This document shows, piece by piece, positions 43,500-57,684 of a DNA stretch of 64,000 nt. The DNA comes from Bradysia coprophila (taxonomy: Eukaryota; Arthropoda; Insecta; Diptera; Sciaridae). The translations under genes and the position numbers were made by a program. The notes under the pieces are model-generated. The model did not search any database. It was not told the DNA's origin and was given only the letters and a program-made list of their open reading frames with translations. The stretch's first letter is position 1. Every line of letters begins with the position of its first letter. Where the stretch lies: positions 1,860,390-1,924,389 of the forward strand of contig NW_023503409.1 of NCBI RefSeq assembly GCF_014529535.1, given 5' to 3'.

Positions 43500-46400
43500 C
43501 GAAAATAGCAGATTAATTAGATTTCATAAGTAGACAGCACTACAGTAGTACACATTCACATAGAGGAATAACTGAAATTAACAGACGATTGAATTCAATG
43601 AAATCTAATTTTAAGGCTAAGCGAAAATGTTTAATCAACAAAAAACAAATAATTACTGAACGAAACAAAGAACCGAGCTATACAGAGTAGATGTGTCATA
43701 ATGCGTAATCTACACAAAATAAGTTCAATGAGCATCGTCGTATTTATGTGAGTAATGTAATAAGTATACTGACAATCTGTGAAGCGGGTTGATTTGACAA
43801 CATAAATAGTAAATTTTGGTTGAATTAGTGTACACAGCCGGCAACTTTGAAATAAGTAGAGCATTTTGTTTCACCTGTTTTTCATCAAACAGAAGTTCTT
43901 ACGATTGTTTTACGGGTGAACCATATGAGAATACATGCTTTACTATTTCAAAGTCTCTCACTGTACATTAAAAATGTTATAAACACGAAGGGCTGTGAAT
44001 CTCGTAAAGAATGACGAAGTAGACATACATGAAATACATGAAATATATCACCAGTCAATCATCGAATTGTGCACCCCTTCCAGAATTGAAAAAGGTCTTC
44101 ATTAGAGACTCTCAAATCAAAGTGGATAGTCACACCAAGTATTATCATGCAAAAGAAGGGTTATAGCATAGATATATCTTTGGTACGCGTACGATATCAC
44201 CTCTTAAATCGACACTATAGGTGAGTAATTGGTTTTCCCTTATATTTTTCACTGTCAGGTACTCTAACTTATAAATTTAAAAAAATCCATTCAATGGAAT
44301 CAGCATCAACAGCTACCGAACATAAACCACAATTTCAGAATTTATTCGTTTTCTTTATTTTGTTAAAATAAATGCTTTAAAAGGGAATGAATAAATTAAA
44401 TAAATGAGCAATTTCAGGTATTAAAATTGTACAATCTTCAAAGTATTTTTATTTAAAATAAAAAAAAAATTAACAAAAGAGACAAACAAGAAATAAAATA
44501 AATAATTTTTCAATAATATTAGCAACAAAAGTAAATAATAATAAAAATGTTTAATCTAGATTAAAAACTAAATTTACGTAAATTTTTTTTTAAACTTATC
44601 ATCAAAGACCATATCCAGAATAATTTAAAATTAATGATTGCCGTTGATAACTTTGGCTTAAGGTTATTCAATCTTAAGTCTATCGATTTAATATTTAGTC
44701 TCATGTACATGTTAATAATAACCTTCACTAATATACCGTTACCGGTAATATAAATTGGAAAATTTTGATAAAATTTTAAAAACAAAATAAAAGAAAAAAG
44801 TTACTGAAAAACGCAGGTACGTGTGAAGCTTTGCGGCAAGTACAGACATTATAATTCAGAAATGTTTTTTTAACTTTAACTTAATTATATTCGCTGTGAT
44901 ATTTTTACACTTTTTGCGTATTAGTAGAAAAACAAATCAATTTTTTGATGAGACTAAGTCTACCCAAGACTGCAATTTGAACCCAAAAATTAAGAAGATC
45001 TACGTTTGAGTCATCTGTTATCGACGCCAACGATAAAAAAAGCAATGAACTCTGGTTAATGAGATATTATAGCAAAATGTTTACTAATTTTAGTTTGATG
45101 AAGTAAAATACTTTGCATCAAACATAAGTTGACACTTTATACATTAGAAGTAACAGATTTAATGATCCTATAGCTTTACGCTTATCGTTTATGGGCTCTG
45201 TTTATGGGATGTTAATAAAGGATCTTCGAAGAAGGTCTTGGTGTCCCTTTTTCTACTTTATTAATGACATATGCTGTGTCAGGGGGATATATGCTATGGT
45301 CTAAATTTAGTCGGCGGACGCTCAAAGAATTGCATCTAGAAATCATGAAACGATTAAATTGCATTTGTTGCAGCTGTAATGTTAAGAAAAAAGTTGAAAA
45401 TTGACAAATTACCAACGAAAAAATTGGTCCTTCAAAGCAGTCATTTCGGAATATCGTCTAGATAATAAAAAATCTTGAAACATCCAATTTAGATTAATAA
45501 TAATTTAGATTGCCGAAAGGTACAACTGTACTAGAAAAATATGATTTGGGACCTACAACTAAATTTGCTAACTAATATTTGCCTCCATCATCTTTAAACC
45601 ATAACTGTCAATGTTTTTTTTACTACAGTTAGTTAATTATATACATCTATCAACGCGAAGTTGCGCATTAATTTCAAAGAATGTTAAAAATTAAAACTTC
45701 GTTTTCGTCGAAGCCCTCAATATCAATAACCTGAGGTAAAAGTAAACTTCACATCAGGTTTTTGAGTAAAATACAGTACTTGCCAATGGACAAATGATGG
45801 CAGTGGCTTCTTGTGTCTTCACGGACCTTGGCTTCGCCTCGTATCAGTAAATTTCACAAAACAACTACAATTTTCATTGTTTATCTCATTGGTAATGTAC
45901 ATTAATCGACAGACTGTTACATAAACCGAAAAGAAATTTTCCATTTCTGAATTATTTACAATTTTAAGCATCTTAAATTTACAATTAAAATCTGTATTTT
46001 GGATTATAGCTGTGTTAAGCTATATATTTTCCCTATTTTATAATACTTTACGTCTACGTTTATACACATGATATACAATATACAATATTCACAAAATTTA
46101 TTTTCTTCTTAACTTTAATAGACTTTCAGAATTAATTAATTTAACTAAAAAGCCACAAATATTGCACATTCGGCCTGTATCACAATTTTCGTAATAAAAA
46201 ATTATTTATAAAAAAAATTGGTTTTCCTTAAAACAATCCTACATCACTAAACAATCTGACTACGAACTAAGATTGCAATTGGATAAAATTAGCAAAAATA
46301 AATTATGAAAAAAATGATTTAATTGAAAATATATTGCACACAGTTCGACCATTTATTGCACATTTTTACAACCTATTGCTTCGAGTGAACATTAGCTATA

Positions 46401-47357
46401 AACTAAAATTATTTTTCTAAACCTTATTTTACCGTCAATATCAAATTTTAAAATTAGGTTCTACAGCGTGATCATCTTTAGAAAACACAATTTTAGATTT
46501 GTCAGAGTTTTAAAGGTCATCGATGTTCCCAGTCGATTAAGTACTTCCCAGTCTATGATATTTTCCGTGAAATTTGAATTCGTTAAGGGATTTTCAAACT
46601 TTGTGTTAAAATAACATAGATTGGGAAGCACTTATTTGACTGGAAACATTGATGACTTTTAAAACTCTGATAAATCTCAAACATGTTCCGAACTAAAAAA
46701 AAACCCACTGTACAGTGTACTCTCAATTATTCCCTTATAAAACTAGTTATTTAGATGAGTCATTTTAAAATTAAGCGAGAAGCTAGAAGCAAATCACTTT
46801 CTTTCTTCAAAATTAGTTCAGATTGTGTCGATAATTCTACGAAATAATGTACGAGAATGAGAATTGCCACAGTTCCTCTTCTTTCAACTGTTGTACATCA
46901 GTATCGAAGTAGTATAAATGAAAATTGCGCAAATTATCTGTCGATTAACTAAATTTTTAATTAAAATTTAATGCAGTTGAGTCGAAAGCGACCCTAATTG
47001 AAGATCTGCGTCGACCTAACTGAAACAATTAATTTTGGAGTATCCTAACTAACAGTCAGAGTATTTCGACACAACTCAGCATCTCCGCGAAATGTGTCCT
47101 GTGATAACAAGCCTGGGTCTGACGCCAGAGCGATCAAAATACTACAATAAAAGCTTAGTGAAAGCCGATTCCTTTTAACATTTTTACATTGTTTTAACAT
47201 TATATCGATTCGAAGGAAAAAGTTGCTCTAAATTTTTCTAAATTTATGCCAATTAACCGAACCCGCATATGAACTTGATGAAAAACAAAAAAAAACTTTT
47301 TTTTTCATTTGTACAGGTTACATCCTTTCAAATAATACGCACCTTTAACAGCTCGAA
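43500..47357. other. A+T-rich intergenic region with one inverted-repeat element
   Basis: Nearly 3.9 kb without a supported gene. It contains the promoter of the 397-residue gene (right of 43499), the 3' UTR of the membrane-protein gene (left of 47358), a GGCTTCGCCTCG motif near 45831, and the hairpin element at 46493-46677. Confidence 0.4.
46493..46677. repeat. Inverted-repeat element
   Basis: TCAGAGTTTTAAAGGTCATC, GATGTTCCCAGTC and AAGTACTTCCCAGTCTATG on the left pair with CATAGATTGGGAAGCACTT, GACTGGAAACATTGATGAC and TTTTAAAACTCTGA on the right. Arms about 60 bases, loop about 65. MITE-like. Confidence 0.65.
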
Positions 47358-50300
47358 TCACTTTAGTTCATCTTTCCCGCGATTCTTACGCACATTTTTG
47401 AAAAATACCGAATTCGTTTCAATACTCTCCGCCCCAGATTCGCACATATCTTCCAAATTATATTCTTCGTCCGATTCGGTTGATCCACAACTGCTATATC
47501 GTTCATCGTCTGACGAATAAACATTTACTTGAATTGCATCCTGATGCATAGCGTTGAACAGAGATTTTGGAATGAAGCCGGTTATGCTGGGTTTCTTATT
47601 CAGCGAATTAACAGGTGATTGTGTCTGACTGAACGACTTTTCCGATTCGGTAGTTTCTTTGATTTCCTGCATTCGATTTACATTTTTCTGCGCAAAGTCA
47701 TTGTCCGTTGTGTTGGACTCAACATTCGCTTTTACGGATTTAAAGTTAAATCTTTCGTACAATTTCTTATTGTGACGTGACTCACTTGAATCAGCACTTA
47801 AGTAACCGCCGTCGAAATCTGATTTTGTTTTACTCTTGTTTCCGTTCGATGTGGCCGACTCCGGTCGTGATGCCCCGCTTTCGTCCTTACTCATTTCATC
47901 CGAGACTGTTATACTTTCGTCGGGCATCGACGATATGCCATCGTCTGACAATGCTGAAGCTCGCTCCAAACCTTCGTAGTCGGATTTCTTATCCAATTTG
48001 TTCGATGAACCAGACTGGAATTTTGACACAAATTTCTTCCAAGCATTTTTCAAGTCTTTTGATTTCTTGGCACGATCTTTCAAGCCTAATGCAATTTGCA
48101 TCCCGTGGCTGGACGGATTTACATCCACACGGAATATTTTTGTTGGCATTGTTCTAGCTGCCATCATATCAAAGTTACTGTGTTTCGTCAAATCGTTCAT
48201 TATATTACTGGCATGGTTTTGTATTGGCACATTATGTATGGACAAAGATTTGGAAGATAAAATTTCGATTTTGTCCGTATCGCTATGCGTGGCTTCATTA
48301 CGAGAAAAATTAAAATTTGTGCTTCCTGATTTCAGAGTACTTGTCTCCGACGATGGATCCTCATTCGATAATTTTCCGGTAAATGTTCCAGAGTCGTCCG
48401 CATATTCAGAAAGTTCTTTGATACCATTCTTCTGTATGTCATTGTTGATGTGAAACTTAGACAATTTACTCACTTGTGAATAAGGTTTCGGTGTCTTTGA
48501 ACTACATTTTTCTGATTCAAACTCCGAATTGGCTTGGGTATCTGAAACACCGGTGATTTCAGTTGATTCACTGCTTGTTGACTCAAAAGCGTCTGTATAA
48601 TCGCTTCGGTTTGTGTCATCAGTGTTCCACCCCGATAAGTTTTTTTGAATAATTAGACCGTCAACGGGAACAGGTGATTTAGGACTGTCGTAGAGATTGT
48701 TACTGAATGGAATCAGGTCTGGTGGCATTGCTTTCTTCAGCGTTGGTTGAAGTGGATTTGTTTTGCGTTGTCGTTTCGAATGTCGCGCCTCAAGAGTCAA
48801 CAGCCGTCCTATCTCCGCATTATCAATTGGTTTTTTAGCTGGAACATTACTGCCCGGCGCAGAACTGTTCTTTTGTATGATTTTTGACTCGTAGATTTGG
48901 CGCAGGCTGTTCAAATTCCGCTGCAAGTGTGTTTTATTCGGATCAGATTTTGAGTCAGCTAGGTCCCTCTGAGTGTGGGTGCTCTTAAACGATCCGTTTG
49001 ACCGCAGAACCAATTGCGTATTGATTTTGTTTTGCAAGGACTTCATATCCGGTAACGATGTCATATTTTCAAGTGACGAATAGTTGACAGTGTCGTCTGA
49101 TTGATTGAGAAAGTTTTCGGATTTTTTCAGATGTTGTGGCCAGCCATTTGTTTTTGTAGGTACTTCCTTGTTGGCCGTACTTACCTTCCGAGGTTTGCGG
49201 TCTAAAGTGTCTTGCTCGAATTGTTCACTGTCTGTGGAACTTTCACAATCAGTTGGATTATGTTCGACTTCAATGGTCATACTACCTTGGTGAGGTGTAT
49301 CGTACTTTATACGAGGCTCCACTGGAAGATTGGACAATAAGTATGCCTCCGATACGTTAATTGGCTTTTTGGCGGGCATGACATTGTAATCGTTCTGCTT
49401 TTTCGGAGGTAATTTCGGTGGTTTTACCAATTCATCGCCATCTTGTCGCGAACCTTCGACACGGTCATAGACAGTGTTCCTTACTTCGACTTCCTCTTCT
49501 AATGGCAACGCAACGCTTAAGGAGGGACTTGGCTGGGAACTTAAATCACTATTGTTTGATGGCGGTGAGATGCTGGAACGTCCGATCTTCGTTGTAGACC
49601 TCTCCAAACTGTCTGTTTCATAGTCGACGATTAAATGCTGCGGAGATTTTCTTGAGTAAATTGGTGAATCGGGTGGATGAATCTTTTTTGATCGGCCATA
49701 TGTGTTGTAGTCCGGTGTGGGAACATCGACATATGGCAGTTCATGTTTCGGTTTCCATTTTTTCAACGTTTCATCATAGTCTGGTGTTGGCACATTAATC
49801 ATTCCGTAATGATTTTTCCTCTTGTTGAAGTCGTTCGCCATGGCCTCGTAAACCATATCTGGCATTTGTTGTAGCTTTTTCATAGCCTCATAGTGACGAA
49901 TTTGTTGCGGATTCGAGAATTGATCGAGTACCTCTGTGCGTGAACGAGATGATGGACGATGTGATTTGGAGCTGGAGCGTTGACTGCAACGACTCCGTTG
50001 TGATAATTGCGGAGAATTTAGTGTAAACTGTGGATTATTGTACAATTCGCTGCCGATTGAGAGACTACTGTACAATTCAGACTTGTCATAGATTTTACTG
50101 GAGTGTAAAATGGCATTCATGGAATTCTTAGCAAGTAAATTGCTGTTCGTCTGATCCGACTTTTCGTAGTCGTAGACGTTAAGGTCAGTCACAATGGGAT
50201 TAAAATTATTCTGTTTGATTTTATCTGGTTTCAGGAAGTGAGATATGACCTTTGGAGGATTGGCAGGAATCGGAGGCGCTTTGCGTTTCGATGAATTTCT

Positions 50301-53300
50301 ACTATTTATGCTATTGGCCTTGATCGTATCACTATCAGAACTAGATGAGCTATCGTTGTGAGATTTTTTCGATAATTTACTATGAACTGAAACTTCAGAT
50401 GATGCACGCTCTTTGTTGCATTCGTACAATCGTTCCTTACCCACACCTTTATCAAGAATGTTATGCTCATTCTGAATTTCAGTAATTCGATCACCTTCAT
50501 GCATGGACACATCTTCTAACCACTTACGTATACTATTCCGTTTGTCTCCGCAATTTCTACAATTTGAACCTTTGTTGCTCGCTTTCGATTTCTTAGCCTC
50601 TTCGTCACAGCCTGGGCAACCGGCACAAGATGTGTTGCGTGTTTGTTCAGTATTCGAACTGATTACACTGCTGCGACGACTCAGCAATGCATTACGATTA
50701 GCATACGTTTCAGATCCATTAGCCACATTCTCTTCGGGTATTACTATCAGCGAAGGTTGATATCGCTTTGTTGCCATTTTATATTTTGCAATTGTAATAA
50801 CTTCACGAATTTTCGTTAAAAATTCAACAGCAGCCGCAGGAGGAGACTGAAAACATATTTTGTAGTAGAAAATGATAAAACTAAGAGCTTCAGTCGTTCG
50901 GAGCGTTTTCAGAAGTAAATTACAAATGCTCTGAGGAGCATGACATCAACATTTTTTAGATTCTCTTTTAGTCTTATTATCGTCAGACCTAATGCGTCTG
51001 AATGGATAGGGATGTCTTATCGTATTTGTCATAATATTGTCGTGATGGATGAACGGTACAGTTCTTGTCGAGATTCTTATATGAAAACTATTTTCTTTGT
51101 AGCTGAAAATTAAGTCAAGTCCAGTGTTACGTTATTATTCATACATTTCGCTTCAACTCACCCCATTCATTCCATGATGGCATAACATTTCTGCATAAAA
51201 ACCTATATGTAAAAATGGTTGAAGGCTTTTGGATTCAGGATTTCTGATTTGGGTTCAGGATTGGGGTTCGAATGTCATGAATCTATATGTATGTACCCTG
51301 CCCAGTTAAAAGTAAAAACGAAAATGTATGTCGCTCGCATAGGGGTTAGATGAGTCGGTTGGATAAGTATTGTTAGTTTGATTTGGACTCGATTATTGAA
51401 CGACGCAGTAGCACAACTTAATTTGTCAAGCATCTGAATCCCAGTTCAAACTTCTACGATTCGGAGTTTGGTTTTTCGGATGTGTTCTATCAAATGTTGA
51501 CGTCATATTCTTCACAGTTAAAGAACCGAACAAGAAATTTTGTTTACTTTTACAGTGCAAAACAATGCTCCTCTACTTAGTAATTCATTTGGCTTACCAT
51601 TAACAGATGTGGTTCGAAGTATGCTGGATTGAAGTACAATTTTCGTCTCATGGTGCCATTAACGATCGCCTTCATATTTTCCAGTTTATCGTCGGATGTG
51701 AGGTCCTCCACTATGGACACATTTTCTTCAGGCAAACACTCTGTCTCTTGTCCGGGATTCGAACCAGAACCTTCGACGCCGTATCTTGCTTCTTTCGATT
51801 GGTGAATCATGATCGATGAGTGCATCTGAACATTTACACATGACTTAGAACTAGTATGCAAAAATGCACCAATTAAACCACTTACATTTTTGATGAAATT
51901 AGCGTCGATCATTCGGTCGTCGTCACACTCCGAATTAGAATTCGATAAATCGCTGGTAAAGCCAGAATTGTCACTTAAACTTGGATAATGCCGAAGCAAC
52001 GGATTATTTTTAACAATTCCGATTTCTTCACCATTTATACTGTCAGGAATGCCTCTATGCCCATTCGATTTCCGTCCACTAGCTCTATCATTATCCAAAC
52101 CAGATCTATTCGTTCCGAATCCAGTAATGCTATCATTACGTTTGTACCCAGGCCCGAATGTGACCTGGTCGTTTTTCATCGTTGTATTGGCTGATGAATT
52201 GTTTTCGGATGAGTGACGAGACTTACGCTTCTTTACATGAAGGTAAAGGAACACTGACGCTACGTAGATCAGTCCCAGCAGCACAGTACACGCACTTATA
52301 ACTACGTATTCTCTGGTACTCAGTCCATCGGATGAAATCACTGAGCTAACATTTGTTTCTAGTTGAAAAGACACCTCAGTGACGTCTGAAAATAGAGGAA
52401 AAACTCAGAAAATATCGAACACTTTGTAATCGTGATGACAGGGAGAGAAATTCTTAACTAATTAGATACTTTTCTCCATGTTCTTAGCATTATTTCAATT
52501 GCAGGAAATGATCATTTATTTCACGTTACAAGGCTAACCACTACTTAATACCACTGATCTTTTCTGAATTCTCGTACACTCCTCGACCAATATATTTAAC
52601 AATTAACAAGGCGAACGTAATCATTAACATCGTTTCAAATGATAAATTAACCCACAGTCTATTCCCCCAAAGATGAATTACAAATTGCAACGGTATTACA
52701 ATATCAATTCACAAAAAGTTCATTCAATAACTCTGTTCACATTCATCATTTCACATAATTGTTCTCTTGCATCTTGCATAAAATGCATAACGTTACATTT
52801 CAATGGAATGATACAGAAAACTATGTGTTACAACATAATACAAGATCAAGGCTCTTTTTGCATGGCACAAAGTATAGTATAAGTACAGTGAGTGTATATT
52901 TATACGAAGATACGTTCAAAGATATAAACAAATGAAGACAAGGTCGTTTAGTGATCTGCAAATAAAAACAGTTTGTCGAAGGAATGAACGAAAAAAAGTT
53001 TACTTTCAAGCACATAATGATGTTAAGATAATGCTTCTAAAGGTCATTGTGCAGACTGATGGTTGTAAAATATTGTTAGACGTACGACATAATGGAATTT
53101 ATGAATAATTTTTTTTTTCACTGATATTTGTTGTGATATATGTAAGATCTACAGCACGTAGAGAAAAATAACAAATTACGAAGGGTGAAGGTAGCTAATC
53201 GGTCGTGATTAATTATTATTTTTCTTTGTGAAAAATGTAATTGAAAACAGATTTGCGAAAAATTTTCCGTTTGAAAAGAACACGCTCTGTTCAACCAAAT

Positions 53301-56300
53301 TGAAGAGTATGTAAATTCTGGATCCTAAAAAGACAAACATGATTGCCTTTCATTTTTACACACGAAATGAAAATATCATAATTTCAGATCAAACCTGCTG
53401 CATTACATCAATTTTGCACAAGAAGACAAAACATGTATATTAATAGTGAAAGTAATTGCTATGAAAAATGTGATAAAAGAAAATCTTACAAATCGTGTTA
53501 CATACATTTTTCGTCTCTGCTGAAAAGAAACGATTCGAGTGAAATTTTTGAAAAAAATGCATGTGATTGTCGGTGTATTTTACGATGTACAAGAAATGAA
53601 AAATTATGCAAAAACTGAGCTTATTTAAATAAAAAAAAATTATGATGAACCCGATCATAACAATATTTATATATCAATCATGCGAGAAATTTTAAGATTT
53701 TGACACATTGATGGAGGAAAAATTTATTATTTGTGAAAAAGCATGAGAAATTTTAAGCGATTCATGGCTTTGAAAGTTATTGCGTATCTGTTGTGCAGAT
53801 AGACATTTGCATGATAAGGTACAAAACTGAAAAACAAAAATTGAATCAACCGTTGGTAATCGCACAGGTTGAATTTATTTACTGCTGGAGCAGGAGCATC
53901 CATTCTATTTTTAAAATACTGACTCGCTCCGCTGGTCTTTAAGTCCGAGACAAATACGTAAAACAACTGTTGTTACTCCCCTATCTTTAAGTTTCGCATT
54001 GGGAAGAGACCCAAAAAATCTTTTTTTATCGAGAATAGTCTGATGTACTGATAGACTAATGGCTGAACGTTAACATCGATTGAGCCTTTAAGAGGGATTC
54101 TTTTAAAAAGCAGCCTACCGAAATCGGACGCATTTTCCAGTAGACTTTTTTATGTGTGCCTAGAAAGGTATTCGACCCTAGAAGCCAAAACCACTTTCAA
54201 AAAAATTCTTCGAAGTTTGTCGTTTGTGTAGCTGGTGAAGGGTGATCAAAAACCAAAAACTTGCACTTTTCTTACAAAAATTTATCCAGTTACGCGAGCC
54301 GTACAGGGTCGTGTCGGTTGTCATTAGAAAGGTAATCACATGTACTATTGAGCCGAATATTGTCTTATTGGGTTTAAAATTCATTGACACTGAAATATGT
54401 GCAGTTGAAGTTTTCAACCGAAGACTTAGACTGTTCTTACTGAAATTTCTCGAGGTACACAAAACGTGCATGGTCGTGTGGGGTATCATTTGAAAGGTAA
54501 TTTAATGTGCTTTTGGGCCAAATAGGGTCCTATGCAGTTTGGATGCATCTATGATGAAATATGTACACCTAAACATTTCAACTTCTATTTCATCGTAGAT
54601 GCATCCAAACCACATAAGACCATATTTAGCCCAAAAGCACATTAAATTACCTGTCAAATGACACACTACACGACCATGTACGTTTTGTGTACCTCGAGAA
54701 ATTTCAGTAAGAACAGTGTAAGTCTTCGGTTGAAAACTTTAACTGCTCATATTCAGTATTTTAAACACAATAAGTCCCTATTCGGCTCAATAGTACGTGT
54801 GATTACCTTTCTATTGACACCCCCACACGACCCTGTACGGCTCGCGTAACTGGATAAATTTTTGTAAGAAAAGTGCAAGTTTTCGGTTTTTGATCACCAT
54901 TCACCAGCCACACAAACTTCGAAGAATTTTTTTGAAAGTGGTTTTGGCTACTAGGGTCGAATACCTTTCTATGCACATATAAAAAAGTCCACTGGAAAAT
55001 GCGTCCGATTTCGGTAGGCTGTCTTTCAAAAGAATCCCTCTTAAAGGTTCTATAAATTAACAGTAGATAGTGATAAGATCATTTGATAATAAGAAAAACA
55101 ATAGGAATATTATAGGCTGTCACACCTATACATTTTATACTAAATACTATGAGCTTCAGCAGCACCTCTACTGCAACGCAAAATAATTCGCTGATTCGTT
55201 GACGCCAATGACTAATATGTCATTGGTTGATGCAACAATTTTATACTTTATGCAATTTAGTGATATTTACTTACGCCGTGTGTGTGCAATGTCATATGAA
55301 CGTATTTTATCGCACTAGTGCGATAAAGAATTTGCAAGGGCCATGTGTTACTGAAGTCACACTAAGATTATCTTCAGTATTTATTCGAACTATGAAAAAG
55401 TTGGTTCATATGCTGTTAATATTTTCGCGTGTCAAATTAACGAGATGATTATTTCCTTTTGTAATGACTGTTGTAAATTTTAGTCATTTCAACCATAAAC
55501 GGAATCTTAATTTCACTATTCAACAATTTACGACCAAAACAACAACAATCAACATTTAAACTGCCAAAGGAAAATTTAGGCCGTTCTTAACATTTTTTGC
55601 GAAAATGTTTCTTTTTCGTTTACAAACAGAGATCGTGTGTTTTTAAATGATTGTGGTCGTTTAATTTGTATATATATTTAACTGCATAGCGTCATTATTG
55701 TTATATCCACAATAATATTTGTTTACTTTATTTTTATGGTCACAGAGTAAAAATAATAATAATAATATTCGCTTACATGTCGTGAGGACACGTGCTGTGG
55801 TAAAGAAATTTAATTCACTCTCCATCCATGCGGCATTGCGCGAACCTTTTACAATATTTAAAAGACTTCAGTTACATTATGGATATAATTTCACGTGAAT
55901 GGTCATAAAAGTAAATGCAACACAATTATAACGGTGATAATATCATGCCATCATGATTGCCGCGGTATGGATGATAGAGAGGAGATAGTCATAAATCCAA
56001 AACGTGCCACTTATCTGTGATTTATTAAGGACGTATTAAATTTGATTAGGCGGAAAATCGCTAGACTTTCCATATTGTACGCATAAATGTTTGTAAATTG
56101 TAGGCATTGGATGAGCAGTCATTTTATTTCAATTCTCCATGGAGGTTTGATTCAGACATGAGACAAGTAAAGACTTTATTTTCAGAAAGATAAATATTGA
56201 TCGAAAGCTGTTTTACGATTGATTCAGACCACGAACGTAAAACGATTTATTTAATCATTCGATTTTTTGATCCATTATAATTGCCCATCACCCACCATCC

Positions 56301-57684
56301 ACCATCCATCATGTATTCATCTATTTTTTCGATATTACGTAATGGGAAGCAAGACACGGTACTGAGTATCTAATAAATTGCTAGACCTTAACTGATTGTG
56401 CGACTGATGTTCTGACCAGGCTAACGATTTGATGAGAGCTTCTCATTTTTCATCTTGTAGCATTTTGATTCTATCTCCTAATACGAAATTTCGCATAGCT
56501 GTATTTGATAAGTCATCTACTGATTTATCATAATAGCGACGAGCATTAAAAACAATAAAACGCATGCATATATCCATCCACATCCCACTTACTATTAATG
56601 TGTTTCACCGGTGTACCAACCACTCGAAAGGCCACACAAGGCGAAAAGATATTCTGATTTGCAATCATTCCATTTAATGTAGGCTGACCTGTAAAGAGTA
56701 ATTGTATTGTATTGAATCATTTAATGCATTTAGATACAATCAACGACAACAACAATAACAAAAAAGAGACTTCAATAACATAATTCTTATCCAATAGCAA
56801 ACGCAGTTTCGACTCCAAAGCAAGCAATGCATTGCCTCGAATGGCATCTATGATACTCATAAATATATTGCTAAATAGTTACACCTTTTTTACCCAATTG
56901 ATTTGTGCAAGCATTACGTTAACTAAGTAAAAGGAAAATGCAAAATACCTGTTGCCTTGTCTTCATCGACATTCTCTGCTTGAAATGGCGCCATATCGCG
57001 GCACATTAAATGAACCAAGATTAGTCGCCCTTGCATTCGATGCCGTAAATCTGAATCACCTAACCACTGAAAATGGATTTTAAAATTGAATTTTATTTTG
57101 TTTATACGTTTCGTTTATTTAGTCCGAGGGCATTTCGTTAATCGATCGATTTTGTTCCTTTATTGGTTTTTGATATGGAATGGAAAGAATGTATATTATA
57201 GTCAGTGCTGAGAGTACGTAAACCATACTGTGACCCAAAGATGTTGTACGTAAATATAGAAAACGTTGAATTCAAATTAATTTTTAATTAATTAAAACTC
57301 CCACTTAAGAATGAGACTTATTGAATTGAATTGAATTGGATTTCCATAACTAGCACCTCATAAAAATTTGCTTTAGCACCTGTATTGTAGTCAACGTACA
57401 ACATGAAATAATAAGCACGAGTTAGTGTTGAATCTGCAATGAAAATAACTCAACGAAATGTTCTCCGACTATTAAAGTCCTACGTGCGTAACTTAACGAG
57501 TGAATCGTTCCTACTTAATTAAGAAATTGTTCAATAAATTGTATAATTACTTGTAGAAATGTTCTTCCTTCATCGCGAAATAAACGGAACGGCACGTCTG
57601 TGTCGATAGGATTTCGTAATTCACTCCAACCAGTTGTGGTGAGATATTGTGAACTGGATACAGCGCAGATGGGTGCTTTGACTC
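47358..57684 (-). CDS. Large single-pass membrane protein, 3' five exons (5' end missing)
   Basis: Exons, complement 57684-57551, 57066-56949, 56688-56593, 52385-51598 and 50846-47358, all join in phase to about 1541 codons. The visible ectodomain (about 140 residues) includes GVKAPICAVSSSQYLTTTG, FRLFRDEGRTFLQWLGDSDL and N-glycosylation sites NNVT and NVSS. One membrane helix follows (YVVISACTVLLGLIYVASVF), then KKRKSRH as stop-transfer. The cytoplasmic part, over 1300 residues, is Ser-rich and disordered. It carries proline motifs for SH3 or similar domains (KRKAPPIPANPPK, KPPKLPPKK), YxxPTPDY repeats (INVPTPDYDE, DVPTPDYNTY) and a conserved-looking helical patch SPPAAAVEFLTKIREVITIA right after the splice. 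It looks like a receptor or adhesion molecule with a signalling tail. I do not recognise the family. Upstream exons lie beyond 57684. Confidence 0.7.
50847..51597 (-). other. Intron of the membrane-protein gene
   Basis: A 751-base intron with GT (51597-51596) and AG ends that joins LLM to SPPAAAVEF in frame. No repeats or extra coding sequence are obvious. Confidence 0.7.
52386..56592 (-). other. 4.2-kb intron of the membrane-protein gene carrying a long hairpin
   Basis: It joins VKHIN to NVTEVSFQLE across an A|AC phase. It contains the 969-bp palindrome (54082-55050) and otherwise A+T-rich sequence. No additional in-phase exon was found. Confidence 0.7.
54082..55050. repeat. 969-bp near-perfect palindrome (foldback element)
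   Basis: Two arms of about 475 bases are inverse copies with scattered mismatches and a few small gaps, around a loop of roughly 25 bases near 54560-54585. Matching landmarks: GAGCCTTTAAGAGGGATTC at the left edge and its complement at the right; ATCCAGTTACGCGAGCCGTA against TACGGCTCGCGTAACTGGAT; TTTCTCGAGGTACACAAAACG against CGTTTTGTGTACCTCGAGAAA. No protein is encoded. It lies in an intron and would be transcribed as a long hairpin. Confidence 0.9.

Noticed and set aside
54178-54849. Open frames on both strands in the 969-bp palindrome
   Set aside because: They are mirror images of each other created by the inverted arms and have no domain signature.
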